Positions 1 through 13,400 of a stretch of 64,000 bases of DNA are shown one piece after another (positions within the stretch are counted from its first letter, which is position 1; the number at the start of each line of letters is the position of its first letter). Below the pieces are notes generated by a model, which searched no databases, was not told the origin of the DNA, and worked only from the letters and a program-made list of their open reading frames with translations. Origin of the DNA: Thunnus maccoyii (Eukaryota > Chordata > Actinopteri > Scombriformes > Scombridae); the NCBI RefSeq assembly GCF_910596095.1, contig NC_056550.1:28297699-28361698 (forward strand), read 5' to 3'. The position numbers were made by a program, and so were the translations under genes.

Positions 1-136
1 AGCGTTTGGTTGTGATAAAAGACCCTCTAATGAGTCAGATGTTGTTGTCAGATTTGTTTTAATGGTTTTAGGCCTGTTTTTCGTTAGCAGAAAGTAGCAC
101 CAGCATTAGCATTATCACTGTTATCCATAAGTTATA

Positions 137-355
137 AATGCACCGTGCTGATCAAGCTAGCAGCTAGTACTATGGTCAGCTCCACACTTTTGCCCATATA
201 TGGTCACTTCTGGCTCCAAAAATCACACATGGCGATGGTCAAATCCAAGATGGAAATGGTCAAATTGCTAATCTTGAGGCTTCATCACAAACCAATGGGT
301 GACGTCATGGTGACTACGTCCATATTTTTTTACAGTCTATGGTCACAACAGTCTG
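137..355 (-). repeat. Dispersed teleost repeat (GACGTCACC / CGCCATCTTGGA type)
   Basis: This matches, in reverse orientation, repeats at about 38278-38490 and 50567-50745. Shared landmarks are the GACGTCACCA-TTGGTTT box, a CGCCATCTTGGA box, AGAAGTGACCATAT and a GCTAGCAGCTAG box. The three copies share their order of boxes. I do not know the class; no clear ends were found. Confidence 0.7.
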
Positions 356-1154
356 TTTGCCTAGCTTTGTTTCATTTGAAATGACGCATACAGGAATAGA
401 GACTAATATGTAATTGTTCAATAACTCAGTGTGTTGTGTTTAAAAATAAAAATATCAGATTGTGATGGACACTACCTAGACATAATTCACCACAGACTGT
501 TATATTGTTATATTCACTACAGACTGTGATGTTGTGTTATAGGGGCTAGTGCCCTTCAAAGTCACCCTCCACTCAAAAATCTGTTTTTCTTCTTGTGCCC
601 ACAGTTGAATGTTTGAGCTTCACTGTGCAGAATTATGTATGTGCGGAGTTGCACAGCAGCATTGTTTTTACATTCATCTTCTGAAAGTGGAAAGTTTCTC
701 TGAGCTCATTGAAAATCCAATTTTAAGTGGTGGGCCCACAAACATGATTTGTGATATCATAAGCCAATCCTGGTCCAATATTCCCCTTACACAAATGTGA
801 TGTGGAGACTTGAAGCCTTAGGTGGACATACACTGAAAATTGACTTAAAAGTGAAGAACATCTTCTGTGAAGTAGTAAAACTTTTGAAATAAAATATATT
901 TGCATATTTATACACTCTTGAATTTGTAATGAGGGAGAAGGAATAGAGTAGTAGTAGTATGTCTTAATACATGTCTGGAGGGGATCTTTAAGAGTTGGTC
1001 ACAGAGATGATGCATGTTACTGTGACACGATTTAGATGCATCTGTTTTGTCAGTGCAGATGTGAAGTCGACAATAAACGACAACGATATTATTGCAATTA
1101 TTATTACTAGTCATATCTCTATTATTATTATCATTGCTATTGTTATTATTGTTG

Positions 1155-1437
1155 TTATTATGCTTCTCTGTGTCTCTCTCTCCCCTCTTCCCTTCCCTCC
1201 TTTTTCTCTCAACTCAGCCGGTCAAGGCAGATGGCTGCCAACCCAGAGCCCAGTTCTGCTTGAGGTTTCTTCCCATTAAAGGGGAGTTTTTTCTTGCTGC
1301 TGTCACCAAGTGCTTGCTCATGGGGGAGTTGTTGGGTCTCTGTAAATTAAAGAGTATGGTCACCACCTGCTCTATGTGAAAAGTACCCAGAGATAACTTT
1401 TGTTATGATTGGCACTATATAAATATAATTGAATTGA
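1155..1437 (+). mobile_element. 3' tail of a CR1/L2-clade LINE (5'-truncated)
   Basis: The stretch is clearly related to the 3' untranslated tail of the longer LINE at about 10200-10485. It shares the pyrimidine-rich tract, the AAAGGGGAGTTTTT and CAAGTGCTTGCTCATGGGG boxes, and the terminal GCACTATATAAATA signal. It ends in ATTGAATTGAA, matching the short terminal repeats typical of this clade. No reverse transcriptase part is present, so it is a dead-on-arrival insertion. Confidence 0.8.
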
Positions 1438-1759
1438 AAACAACATACATTTGTACTGTCAAGAGAAGTAAGGTCTTTTCTGTCCCAGCAACTCCTACAT
1501 GATCATAAAAAAATGTGTTGTGTTTATTACTTTTACAAATAAAAATATGTGATAAAAAACAAACACATCTAAGCTAACAAATTTCAAATCACATTTTTCA
1601 CCGAGATGACCAGTCAATTTGAGTAATGTCATTGTGTGTTTTACACTATGATGCAGTTTTACGTCATCACACAATTACATCACAATGTTATTTAGCAACT
1701 CTTAGTAACAAATCAGCCTGCATGTAGAAACTTCCCCTGAAAATTAGTTGGCAACACTG

Positions 1760-1905
1760 CATGTATAGGAATACAGAAGTTCTACGGTTGAGAAAAAAAA
1801 GTGCCCAAAGAAAGGGCTGTCTGACAGCAAGGTAAAGCAGTGAAAATATTCTAAATATAGCATACACTTAAACTAATATTGATTTTTTTAGGTGGACCTA
1901 TTTTT
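1760..1905 (+). repeat. Dispersed repeat, copy 1
   Basis: This is about 80-90 percent alike by eye to 3012-3146. Shared words are AGTTCTACGGTTGA, AGGGCTGTCTGA, GTAAAGCAGTGAAAATATT and ATTGATTTTTTTAGGTGG. The element type is unknown. Confidence 0.65.
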
Positions 1906-2564
1906 AGGTGGTTATATACATTTTGCTGCTGGCCCCATCCACAGCACTGGTTAGCTTCTGTTCTCCAAACTGAGAGTGTGCCAACCCAAATCTACTGCAG
2001 GTAATACACTGACTGTGGATAAGTACCTCATACAATCCCGCTTCAAAAAATCCAAACTATCCCTTTAAATACAACCATGTGTGTTTTCTAGCCATCACAA
2101 AGATAAACTTTGACTCTGGTTTAAATCCAACAGACTTCAGATGAACATCTGTGTCATTCTTAACTGTGACTTCTCTCTATTTTGAGCTCACTAGTGTGCC
2201 ACATTACATCACTGTGAGGACACAGAAACCGGGAAAAGACAAAAGGAAACTTTGTTTCAAATTTCATATTTTTCTGACACAGTTTAATCAACTAAACAAT
2301 TAATCATTAATCCGAAAAATAATTGGCAGATTGATTGATAATGACAGTAATTATTATTTGCAGTCCTAATATTAATTCATATTAACACTCACCCTGCCTC
2401 AGATTTGCTGATTTCCTGCTTCTGCTCTGTCAACTTTAAAATGGAGTCTGAAGAACAGACTGAATATTTTTCCTTTACTTCCTCCATGTTTACTCCTCCC
2501 CCCTTCTTCTTTACTGTGTGTGCACGTGTGTGCATGTGTGTATGCACGTGTATGTATCGGGTAT

Positions 2565-2736
2565 TCCTCAGGTTGTGGGGACTCATCTCCTTTTTGGGGA
2601 CAAAAAGCAAGTCCCCGTAATGTAAATCATTAAATTAAGGGTGAAGCCTTAGTATAGACTTAGAGTAAGGTTAGTCTCCAAGAAATGAATGTAAGTCAAT
2701 GTTAAGTCCTCTGTAGTGATGGAAACATTACTCTGG

Positions 2737-2804
<68 letters not shown>
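2565..2804 (+). repeat. Teleost repeat followed by a (GT)n microsatellite
   Basis: A GGTTGTGGGGACTCATC...GGGGACAAAAAGCAAGTCCCC segment, a common dispersed fish repeat, leads into a pure GT dinucleotide tract at about 2739-2804. Confidence 0.75.
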
Positions 2805-2805
<1 letters not shown>

Positions 2806-3011
2806 AGCTGCTCCAAACAGAAACGTTTTGCTAGTCATCATTTCAAGTCACTCTGAGCACCGAGCTTTCAAGAATCAGTTATAGCTTAAAGTGCGAGCAG
2901 TGAATTTAATTTAAGAGCTTTCTAAAAAGAGTGTTTGTTCACTGTTATGTACAAACACAGACACAAAGACTTCCTCATTGTATTAAATTCATTGTATTTC
3001 ATTGTATTTTC

Positions 3012-3146
3012 CATGCATAGGAATACACAAGTTCTACGGTTGATAAAATGTAGTGCCAAAAGGAAGGGCTGTCTGATGGCAGGGTAAAGCAGTGAAAATA
3101 TTATATAGTGTGCACTTAAACTGATATTGATTTTTTTAGGTGGCTA
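3012..3146 (+). repeat. Dispersed repeat, copy 2
   Basis: Direct-orientation partner of 1760-1905, separated by about 1.1 kb. Both end at the same TTTTTTTAGGTGG word, so the unit border is probably there. Confidence 0.65.
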
Positions 3147-6100
3147 AAATGGTTTTACTGAAATTGTGTTTTGAGTAGCACCACCTCTGCAGTTGGTGTG
3201 CGGTTGGACTTAGGTCATGGTTAGGTGTAGCAGAGATAGCTGGATGGGGTTAAGGTAAGCTTGGGGTCAGGTTAAGCACCTCAGAGGACAACTGGTTAAG
3301 GTTAGGGATAAGGCTGGATGCAGTTCAAGGTAAGGGGAAACACATGTTGATGGGGAAACAGACTTTGACACAACACCAGGGCTGCGTTTCATTAGTAGTT
3401 CCACTTCCCCTCATTCACTTCCCCTCAGCCCCTGGTATGTTGTAACAGGGTCCGTTGCATGGAGGCCACAGAGAGCAGAGAGAAAGTGGGTGAGGGAGGA
3501 ACAGGTGATGTAAATGGAATGACATGCCCTTGTAGTCAGTAGTCTCAACCTAATGAGGAGCTCCATCTCTTCTTCTAACCCTTAAATACCAAAGAGTAAC
3601 ATGGATAGTTCTAAATGCAAATAATGGGAAATTGTACCATTCTAGTGAAGTAATTTCATAAAGCAAATTCCATGGCAGGACAAAAATTGAATTTCAACAT
3701 GATTACTCTGATTATCTGGATATTGTCACTTACACTTGTAGATTCTTTGCTCAGACATTCTTTCTGTTTGTTCCAATCACAAACATCTGCTTTTTATTTA
3801 ATTTTATTTATTTATTTATTCTAAAACTGAATAATAATAAACATCAGTAGACATATATGCCAAGGGTTAAGGGGTAAAAACATTATATAATGACAGAAGA
3901 ACAAGAAAAAGAAAAAAAGGTTCTGCAGTTCAGACAATTATACAATTTACGTATATTAAGTTTTCAAAGCTTTGGGGTTTGTATAGTGCTGAATATTTTG
4001 TAGGTATAGTTGCATTTCATCTATACAACTTTAAAATAAAGGTTTTCTATTATAAAATGTACTTTTGTGAATGTGAAATTTTGCTAAGATGATAAAAAGA
4101 TTTATAATATAATACTATATTTACATGTTACAACAAATATATTGGGGAAATTCTTTCCAACAAATAACAGTATAAGGACAGCAAACATCTGTTTTAAATA
4201 CTGTAAATCAGCAGCTCGTTGGTGTCATAGCAAAAATGACGAGAAACTGCAATGCACAGTGGGTGATCTAGAGTGCTGAGTGACCATCATTGATGACTCG
4301 CTCCCTCAGCCCTTGAAGGGTCGATCTCATGAAGATAGCTGGATTTTTCAGAGAAGTGGAACGACTCTTATCATAGCAGCGTGGATTCCCCGGAGGGCAA
4401 GTGCTGAGGTGAAGTCAACAAAGGCATGCTGAACAACATATGGAATGCAGCTATAGAGATTTCTGTCCATGAATCTATGTCATCTTAACCTTTTCTTACT
4501 TTTAAATTTAAAGTTATTCCCTGTGTCTATAAAAGCAGTATTCCTGTAACTTCTGGGGAATTATCTATTGTTTCTGATCTGGAATCTGTATGTTGTTCAG
4601 GAGTGGAGTTACATCACCTTTGTCAGCATCTCCTCCTGATCCTGCCAACTCTCTGGTTAGTCAGATTTGTTGTTCTGGTACCAGTTTAAAGTAACACACA
4701 AAACAAGTAGTACATCTGGGAGCAGAGTTGTACTGTATACTGTATATCTACTCAAGCAGAAGCTTTAAAAACAATGTAAAAGGTTAAAGTGTCTTGCTCA
4801 AGGTCACTTCAATAAAAAGAAAAAAGTTGAAAAAAGCCTTAAATTTCTACAAATTTTAATACATTTTTGAGTTAGATCATTTAATGTAATGACTTAAATT
4901 TTGCCTTTGAGTTTTCTAGCTTTGAATTTTCACCTCTGCTAATTCACTGCCAACTTCAAAGTAACTAAAATCTATATATTATACCACAATTTTCCAGTTC
5001 ATTAGTAGTGTTGTTCCACCAGACAACAGTTTTTAAACTTGCAACTTATTTTCCACATGCAGAACAACTGATGGACAAACAGGATAGTCCAAATTCCTTT
5101 CTCTTTTCAGCAACTTTCTGACACTGTACAAGCGCATTCCTCCACTCGTGTCTTGACGTTAGCATCAAGAGATTCTTCAGGCTTTGTTGTAAATAAAATA
5201 ATGGAAACTGCATTAAAGTGCCAAGTCTCAGCTTTGAGTAGGTTTACATCAATATAGAAAGAACTGTGTGGGAGATACAGTATAGCCCCTTTAACACAAA
5301 TAGTGTCAGCCATCAAAAATACATATATCCAGCAAACCTTGCATAAGATAAATAAGTAAATGTATTTATGGTACAAAAAGTGAGCACAATCAGGGTTCAG
5401 AGACAGTCAGGATGTTCAAAGACAAAGACGTGGTCAGCGGCACTTTAATGAACTTCACACTTTCACACTTTACAGTTTTCTGTATGTAGAAACTGTATGA
5501 TAGCACTTTGGAGGCAGACAGGCAGTCACACTCTCCTTTTTTTATTTTATTCCAACTGCACAGAAACAGAAATATTGCATATGTAAACATCAGCAGAACA
5601 GTTTGTTTCTATTTCTAGTGGACATCGTGCAAAAAGCAGAAACAGAATTCTTTGGCTGTCAGGTTACAAGACTAAACAAACTGTCGACTTGTTTGTAGGC
5701 ACATTTTCATCATTTGCAGCACAGATTGTTTCAGTTTTTCACAAAAAGAGATAAAACACATCTTCATTGCTGGTCGTCTGTCCAAAAGTAAATCTCAGAA
5801 TCTCATTTCCTCTAAAGAGATAAAGTGCAGGTTAAACTCGCAAACATCTGGACGTCAGTGAAAACAAGATCTACAGATGATTAAACTGAAAACTGAAGAG
5901 ATTAAGGTGCTTTTTGTCAGTTTAGTTGATTGAGTTTGTCAGTGGATCAAGAGTCAGAGTTTAAATCTGTAAAGTATCACAGAGCTTCCACATGTAGGTC
6001 ATCACAGTAATGAAGACAAGAAGGACGTAAAAGACTTAAGAGCTCTATGGGATTAAATAAGGGTCTTTAAGATGTTGAGTTTGTGAAATGATCATTTTAA

Positions 6101-6508
6101 AACATGCAACTGTTTCTTCAGTGTCACACAAAACGTGGGAACTTTGAGCACTTTGAGAGTTGACCACAGTTTTCTGCTGCTACTACACATATTCACAAAA
6201 AGACAGACTTTGCACACAAATATTACTCATAATTTTTATATTTAAGTACAATGCAAATGTGTTCTACACATTCACACACTTACACTTCTCTCTCTTAGAG
6301 TTTCTTCATAGATTTTTATACAACTTTAGACTTTGAAATTATTTCAGAAACTCAAAATCTTATCAACCCTTCTTTCTCATATTGACCATAATTGTAAGTT
6401 AGTGTCAATACTGTGATTAATAAAGTTTTATATCTGTCATACAAGAGAAATGACTGTTGTGGTGTTGGAGGAAATTGCCCAATAATGACGATGATGTACA
6501 TTTAGTGC

Positions 6509-6780
6509 AGGGCTGCAACTTACGATTATTTTCATCATTGATTAATCGATCAGTACAGTTATAGTAGTTAGTATGAAATGTCAGAAAATGTTGAAAAAAG
6601 TTGATAACCCAAAATAGTTGATTTCCCAAAGCCCAAGATAACGTCCTCAAATGTCTTGTTTTGTCCACAACTCAAAAATATTCACTTTACTATCATAGAA
6701 GACCAAAGAAATCAGAAAATATTCACATTTGAGAAACTGGAATCAGAACTTTAGTACTTTTCCTTAAAAAAAATTGTGAA
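6509..6780 (+). repeat. ATTAATCGATTA-type dispersed repeat
   Basis: The copy starts with GGGCTGCAACTTACGATTATTTTCA-like sequence, contains GATTAATCGATCAG, and continues through GAAAATATTCACATTTGAGAAACTGGAATCAGA. The same order of words recurs at about 17634-17830, 19388-19700, 28399-28680, 28730-28985, 29318-29590 and 46719-46940. It is a very common non-coding repeat of teleost genomes; I cannot assign its class. Confidence 0.75.
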
Positions 6781-6997
6781 TTGTAAAAAGCAGCTTTAAT
6801 TTTGTGTCTTCAGCTGTTTGTTTTTTGAAGTAGAGAAGTAAATTCTTGGGTTTGTGCCATTCTCAGCATGAAAACAGTAATTTTAAAGATTTGATCCGAA
6901 AAAGTGGTGATAAGTGATCTTGAACTGATCATCTGTTGAGGTTTACTTTTGGACATTTTTTCCCTTCTGTTCCTCTTCCTACTCTTACTCCCCTTTC

Positions 6998-9900
6998 TCA
7001 TTGGCCCTGGCCCTGGCCCTGGCCCTGGCCCGGCAGTGCCCCCAGCAGGCCGTTGGCTGTAGTGAACAGGTTGATGGGTGATGATCCATCTGTGATGAGG
7101 GTGGACTTCAGCCCCAGAGCCTGCAGCATTTTAACCTGGAGGAGGAGAGACATCAGTTAGACTGAAGAGTGATTACATAAACAATTTTGAGGTATTTGTA
7201 CTTTACTTGAGTATTTCCACTCCACTACATTTGCAATAATCAAAGATATGTATGGAGAAATGGAGTAATTTTATATTTGAGAAGCTGAAACCAGAAATTT
7301 TTTTGTATTTTTGCTTGATAAATGAGTTAAACTATTACTCTTATTATCAAAATGGTTACTAATTAGTTTTTAGCTCCATTTCAGGGAACTTTTCACAACT
7401 TTGTCATTTTAAAAACTACTGAAAAATAAATCAAATAGATGGATGTAACAGTCACTAGTGACGGGTTCGAGCAAAATTTTAAAAATTGTATATATATTCT
7501 TGAACACTACTGTCCTGCCTCAGATTTTGTAATTTAAGTTTAAATGAATATGTGTGAAACTAAAACTTCACCACCAGGTAAGAGCAGAGACCAAGAACTT
7601 AAATCCGAATCCTGTCTGTGTTTAAATAAAGTTATTTTTGTGTTTTTTTCTCCTTAGCAACAGTACAGTACCTGCAGCTCAGGCCCAGCTCTGGCCATCT
7701 CCTTCAGTGTGTCGCTGCCCAAACTCTCCACCAGCTGACTGAAGCGTTGACTCTCGATCTGAGCCAGACGCTCCTGCTTCTCCACCTCCAGACGGTCCAT
7801 CTCCTTCTTGTAGCCCAGTTCCTGCTCACGAGCCTTCGACAGCCGCTGAAGCTCTGCCTCCTGCACACACACACACACACACGCACACACATTTGTTTAC
7901 AATATTAGTTTTTGTGAAATTAGTTCAGAAATAGTGAGTGTGGTAAAATAACACACTTTACCTGTGAAAAAAAGTTTGTTCATATGTAGAAAAGAAATGT
8001 AGTTGAAATGTAGTCTGGCAAGATAGTCTTAAAACATATAGGAAGGCCCTCTGTAATGCCAGAGCCGCCTATTACTCAGCATTAATAGAAGAGAATAAAA
8101 ACTGCCCTAGGTTCCTTTTCAGCACTTTGGCCAGGCTGACAAAGAGTCATAACTCTACTGATCCATGTATTCCTATAGCTCTCAGTAGTAACGACTTTAT
8201 GAGCTTCTTTAATGATAAAATTCTAACTATTAGAGACAAAATTAACCACCTCCTGCCCTCAACAGGCACCGTTCTCTCCCCAAACACAGGAACCTTGGTA
8301 ACGGCAGTAAATCCTGACATATATTTGGACTGTTTTTCTCCAGTAGACTTGTCTGAACTGACTTCAATGATTTGTTCAGCTAAACCATCAACCTGTCTCT
8401 TAGATCCCATCCCAACTAGGCTGCTTAAGGAAGCCTTACCCTTAGTGAGCCCTTCTTTACTAGATATGATCAATCTGTCTTTAGTAACAGGCTATGTACC
8501 ACAGTCCTTTAAAGTAGCTGTAATTAAACCTCTTCTTAAGAAGCCTACTCTTGATTCAGGTGTTTTAGCCAATTATAGACCTATATCTAATCTTCCATTT
8601 CTATCCAAGATCCTTGAGAAAGCAGTCTCTAATCAGTTATGTGACTTTCTACATAACAATAGTTTATTTGAGGATTTTCAGTCAGGATTTAGAGCGCATC
8701 ATAGCACAGAAACAGCACTGGTGAAAGTCACAAATGACCTCCTAACTGCATCAGACAAAGGATTTGTCTCTATACTTGTCCTGTTAGATCTTAGTGCTGC
8801 ATTTGACACAATTGACCATCAAATCCTTTTGCAGAGACTGGAACATTTAATTGGCATTAAAGGAACTGCATTAACCTGGTTTAAGTCCTATTTATCAGAC
8901 CGATTTCAGTTTGTACATGTGAATGATGAATCCTCCGTGAAGGCAAAAGTTAGACACGGAGTTCCACAAGGTTCTGTACTTGGACCAATTCTATTCACCT
9001 TATATATGCTTCCTTTAGGTAATATTATTAGGAAACACTCCATAAATTTTCATTGTTACGCAGACGATACCCAATTATATTTATCAATGAAGCCAGATGA
9101 ACCCAATCAGTTAAACAAACTCCAAACATGCCTTAACGACATAAAGACCTGGATGACCTGCAATTTTCTACTACTAAATTCAGATAAAACTGAAGTTATT
9201 GTGCTTGGCCCTAAACACCTTAGAAACACATTATCTAATGATAAAGCTATTCTGGATGGCATTACCCTGGCCTCCAGCACCACCGTAAGGAATCTGGGAG
9301 TTATCTTTGATCAGGATATGTCCTTTAACTCCCACATAAATCAAATTTCAAGGACTGCCTTTTTTCACTTACGTAATATCACAAAAATCAGGCACATCCT
9401 GTCCCTAAAAGATGCAGAAAAACTAGTTCACGCATTTGTTACTTCTAGGCTGGATTATTGCAATTCCTTATTATCAGGCTGCCCTAACAAGTCTCTAAAG
9501 ACTCTCCAGCTGGTCCAGAACGCAGCTGCACGTGTATTGACTAAAACTAGAAAAAGAGACCACATTTCTCCCATTTTAGCTTCACTACATTGGCTTCCTG
9601 TAAAATCTAGAATAGAATTTAAAATCCTTCTCCTAACTTACAAAGCCCTTAATGGTCAGGCACCATCATATCTTGAAGAGCTCATAATACCGTATTATCC
9701 CACTAGAACACTGCGCTCCCAGTATGCAGGCTTACTGGTGGTCCCTACAATCTGTAAAAGTAGAATGGGAGGCAGAGCCTTCAGCTATCAGGCTCCTCTT
9801 CTATGGAACCATCTACCGGATTCAGTCCGGGGTGCAGACACCCTCTCTATGTTTAAGAGTAGACTTAAAACTTTCCTTTTTGATAAAGCTTATAGTTAGG

Positions 9901-10452
9901 GCCGACCAGGCTCGCCTTGGATCAGCCCTTAGTTATGCTGCTATAGGCCTAGACTACTGGGGGACTTCCCATGATGCACTGAGCTCCTCTCTCCTCCTCC
10001 TCCTTTCCATCTGTATGCATTCATGTAACAGCAATGCATGTCACTAACTTTGCTTCTTCCCCGGAGTTTTTTGTGCTTTCTCATCTCACAGAAAAACCTG
10101 ACTCCCGGGCCGAACCTTCGCGGTCCTTCACAGTCCTGATGGCATCCTTCCCTGGCTGTTGCTGCTTGTGCTTGTTGTTGTTTGTTGTTGTCATTGTTTT
10201 TCTTCTGTCCCCCCTCCCCCTTTCCCTCTCTCTTTCTCTCTCTCAACCCAACCGGTCAAAGCAGATGGCCGCCCACCAAGAGCCGGGGTCTGCTTGAGGT
10301 TTCTACCCGTTAAAGGGGAGTTTTTCCTTACCGCTGTCGCCAAGTGCTTGCTCATGGGGGAATTGTTGGGTCTCTGTAAATTAAAGAGTACGGTCTTGAC
10401 CTGCTCTATGTGAAAAGTGCCTTGAGATGACTTCTGTTGTGATATGGCGCTA

Positions 10453-10484
<32 letters not shown>

Positions 10485-13400
10485 AAAACGTCAACAGTGA
10501 GGTCATATGTCAGCACTCGAAGATCCTCTCTGTGCTTCACACATTTACCGTAGACCTCCGTTGTTGGCCAAAAACTATTAAAAACACGTCAGTGAGCCAC
10601 ATCGCTGCACTGGGTGACATGATCCTTCATCATGAAGAGTTTGGTCATGTTAGTTTATTTAGAAACGGCTCCAAAGACTAATAACAGCATCATGTTTTCA
10701 GTCTCCGGAGAGTAGTTCTATGTAGGGAGACTGAGCATGTGCAGGAACACTGTTCTGTTTACAGATTCACTAGCTTGTTGTGCTTCATATCACAACCTCT
10801 GGACTTTGTACTACATTACACATTTCTCAAAGAACTTCAGTACATAGTCTTAACTTTGTTCATAATGAAGGAACCCAGTCACCCAGTGCAAAAAATAAAT
10901 CTGTCAGATCTCTTCTACACATTCACAAACTTGAGTTTTTTAATCACAGGATTACAAAGCATGATTTACAACTAAAAATTAGGAAATAGACCATAATTTA
11001 ATTCTTGACTGTGTAACCCAACCTCAGTATCTGTGGTCTATAGAAATACTTGACACACGGATACTGTTATTTAAACTGTTTTGGCTCATTTCCACAGAGG
11101 TAACTGATGAACAGAAACAGGAAGTCAGGACGTACCGCCTCGATCCTCTGAGCCTCAGCTTTCAGTTTGGCCTCGTTGACCGCCGCTTCGCCCTGAATTC
11201 GAGCCGCCTCTGCCCGTGACTGAGCCTCAGCCTTCGCAGCTCCTGTGCTCTCCACTGCAGCACTAAAACACACAGGCAGATTTAACATGGCTGATTAACC
11301 TCCTATGAAGCCACTTTACATGGTCAGTGGTGGAAGAAGTATTCAGATCCTTTACTTTAGTAAAAATACTAATACAGCAATGTAAAAAAACTCCATTACA
11401 AGTAAAAGTCCTGCATGACAACTCCTACTACAGTAAAAGTACATAAGTATTATGAGCTTGATGTAGTTAAAGTATTGCAGTAAAAGTAGTGGTTTGGTCC
11501 CTCTGACTGATATATTATTATATATGACATCATTAGATTATTAATAGTGAAGCATCAGTGTTAGAGCAGCATGTTACTGTTGTAGCTGCTGGAGGTGGAG
11601 CTAGTTTCAACTACTTTATATACAGTTAGCTAGTTTAGTCCAGTGGTTCCCAACCTAGGGGTCAGGCCCCTCCAAAGGGTCAGAAGATAAATCTGAGGGG
11701 TGGTGAGATGATTAATGGGAGAGGAAAGAAGAAAAAACAAAGTTCTGATACACAAATCTGTTTCCAGTTTTTGGACTTTTTCTCTAATCTTTGATTTTTG
11801 CTGAAATATTGGATCATTTGAACATTTATTGAAATGAAAGCATGTGAGAAGTTTAGAGGGAAAAATCACTATTTGGTGGAGCTGTTAACAACTCATAGAC
11901 ATGTGAAATGTGACCCCGACTACACACTGCTTTTTGTAAGACGTCAAAAGCCAAAAAGGTTGGAAACCACTGGTTTCATCTTTAACAATGTGTTGTATTT
12001 TAAAAGCTTGTTATATTGTCCATTGTGTCAAATCTTCATCTGAAAAAGTAACTAAAGCTGTCAAATAAATGTAGTGGAGTAGAAAGTACAATATTTCCCT
12101 CTGAAATGTAGTGGAGTGGAAGTAGAAAGTAGCATCACATGGAAATACTCAAGTAAAGTAAAAGTACCTCAAAATTGTACTGAAGTACAGTACTGAGTAA
12201 ATGTAAATGTACTTAGTTACTTTCCACCACTGTTCATAGTAGTACTCTAAAGCTGAAATGATTGGATGATTTATCGTTCAAGCAAATCTTAAACACAAAA
12301 ATGACAAAAATTCCCTGATAGCAGCTTCTCAAATGTTATAGTTACTCTAACACATCCTACTGGTGCGTCTCCGGTAAAACCAGTAAACCTGGTGAGCCTG
12401 TGTTCACCTGAGGGCCTCCAGTTCTAGCAGCTCCTTCCTGGCTCTCTCAGCCTCGGCCTGGTCGGTGATCCTCTGCCTCTCCAGCTTCCCCCGAGCCTCC
12501 TGCTCCAGACGCTCCGCCTCGTGCCTGCAAACACAAAGAAGAACCTCATTACAATATCTTTAGAAACACACTACACGTTTGCTTGCTCAAGTAACCATTT
12601 GTTCAGGAACAACTGTGTTTGAATAGGGTCATTAAAGTCAGAATTGAACAGTTGAAAATATTCTTTATTCATATTATTTAACTTCAGAAATGCACTTACC
12701 AACACCTGTAAAACTCACTAATTAACATCTATCTGTTATACAACATGTTTAATAAAAATGATTCTGACTCCTGTATCCTCCATGTGTGATAACTGTTTAA
12801 TACGATTTTACCTCATGCCTCTTGAAATTCTCAAAAAATGTTTAAATGCTTTAAAAGCCATGCCTGTTTATGGTAGATTTTATAGTTCCCGGCAGACAGA
12901 CAAGATACTACATGATAAACAATTTAAAATCATAAAGAAACAAGCTGACAATACTAGCCAAGCAGGGAGAGACTGCTATCCACCTTCCAGTAACTCAAAG
13001 TGTGTCTGGGTTACATGTTGTTTACTGAAAAAGTGTAAAAATAGAAATTCAAAAAAGGAGACATTGTGGTTGTGGCAAGAGTTAGCATTGGAGGTTGGAC
13101 TAACAACTGCTGGGCGCAGTGACTGCACGCAGCATCTCAGAAGTTGGCTGCTAGGTCCCATTAGCCAGTTGGCTGGGCTAAACATGTCCTGAACCCATCT
13201 CTGTAAAGGACATTAAGATCAATTTTCTCATCAACTCTAAAGAAGATGGCTAACAAGAGGTTTTCCCAAAATGTTTAATTGTGCCTTCAAGGGCTTGCAG
13301 ATACCATCAATGGTAACTATGACAGCCAGGTTCTTTATGGGAGTAAAAAAGAAAAATTGATTCTTTCTGTTTTTATATTGATGGTTATCTGATGACCCTT

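Larger units (their letters stand above)
1..6997. other. Intergenic 3' flank of mvp, no gene recognised
   Basis: I see no coding exon with convincing protein similarity here on either strand. The stretch holds dispersed repeats, listed separately, and A/T-rich unique DNA. Part of roughly 5.4-7.0 kb may be the mvp 3' untranslated region, since mvp is read leftwards and stops at 6998; an AATAAA on the minus strand lies near 5540, but I cannot tell which signal is used. Short open frames in the stretch look like chance or repeat-derived frames. Confidence 0.6.

Noticed and set aside
1092-1379. Frames of about 95 codons at 995-1379 and 10034-10413
   Set aside because: These are the non-coding 3' tails of LINE copies; the similar peptides reflect repeat similarity.
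12758-13192. Open frame of 144 codons in mvp intron 12
   Set aside because: There is no recognisable domain, no splice context and A/T-rich composition; it is in an intron on the opposite strand.
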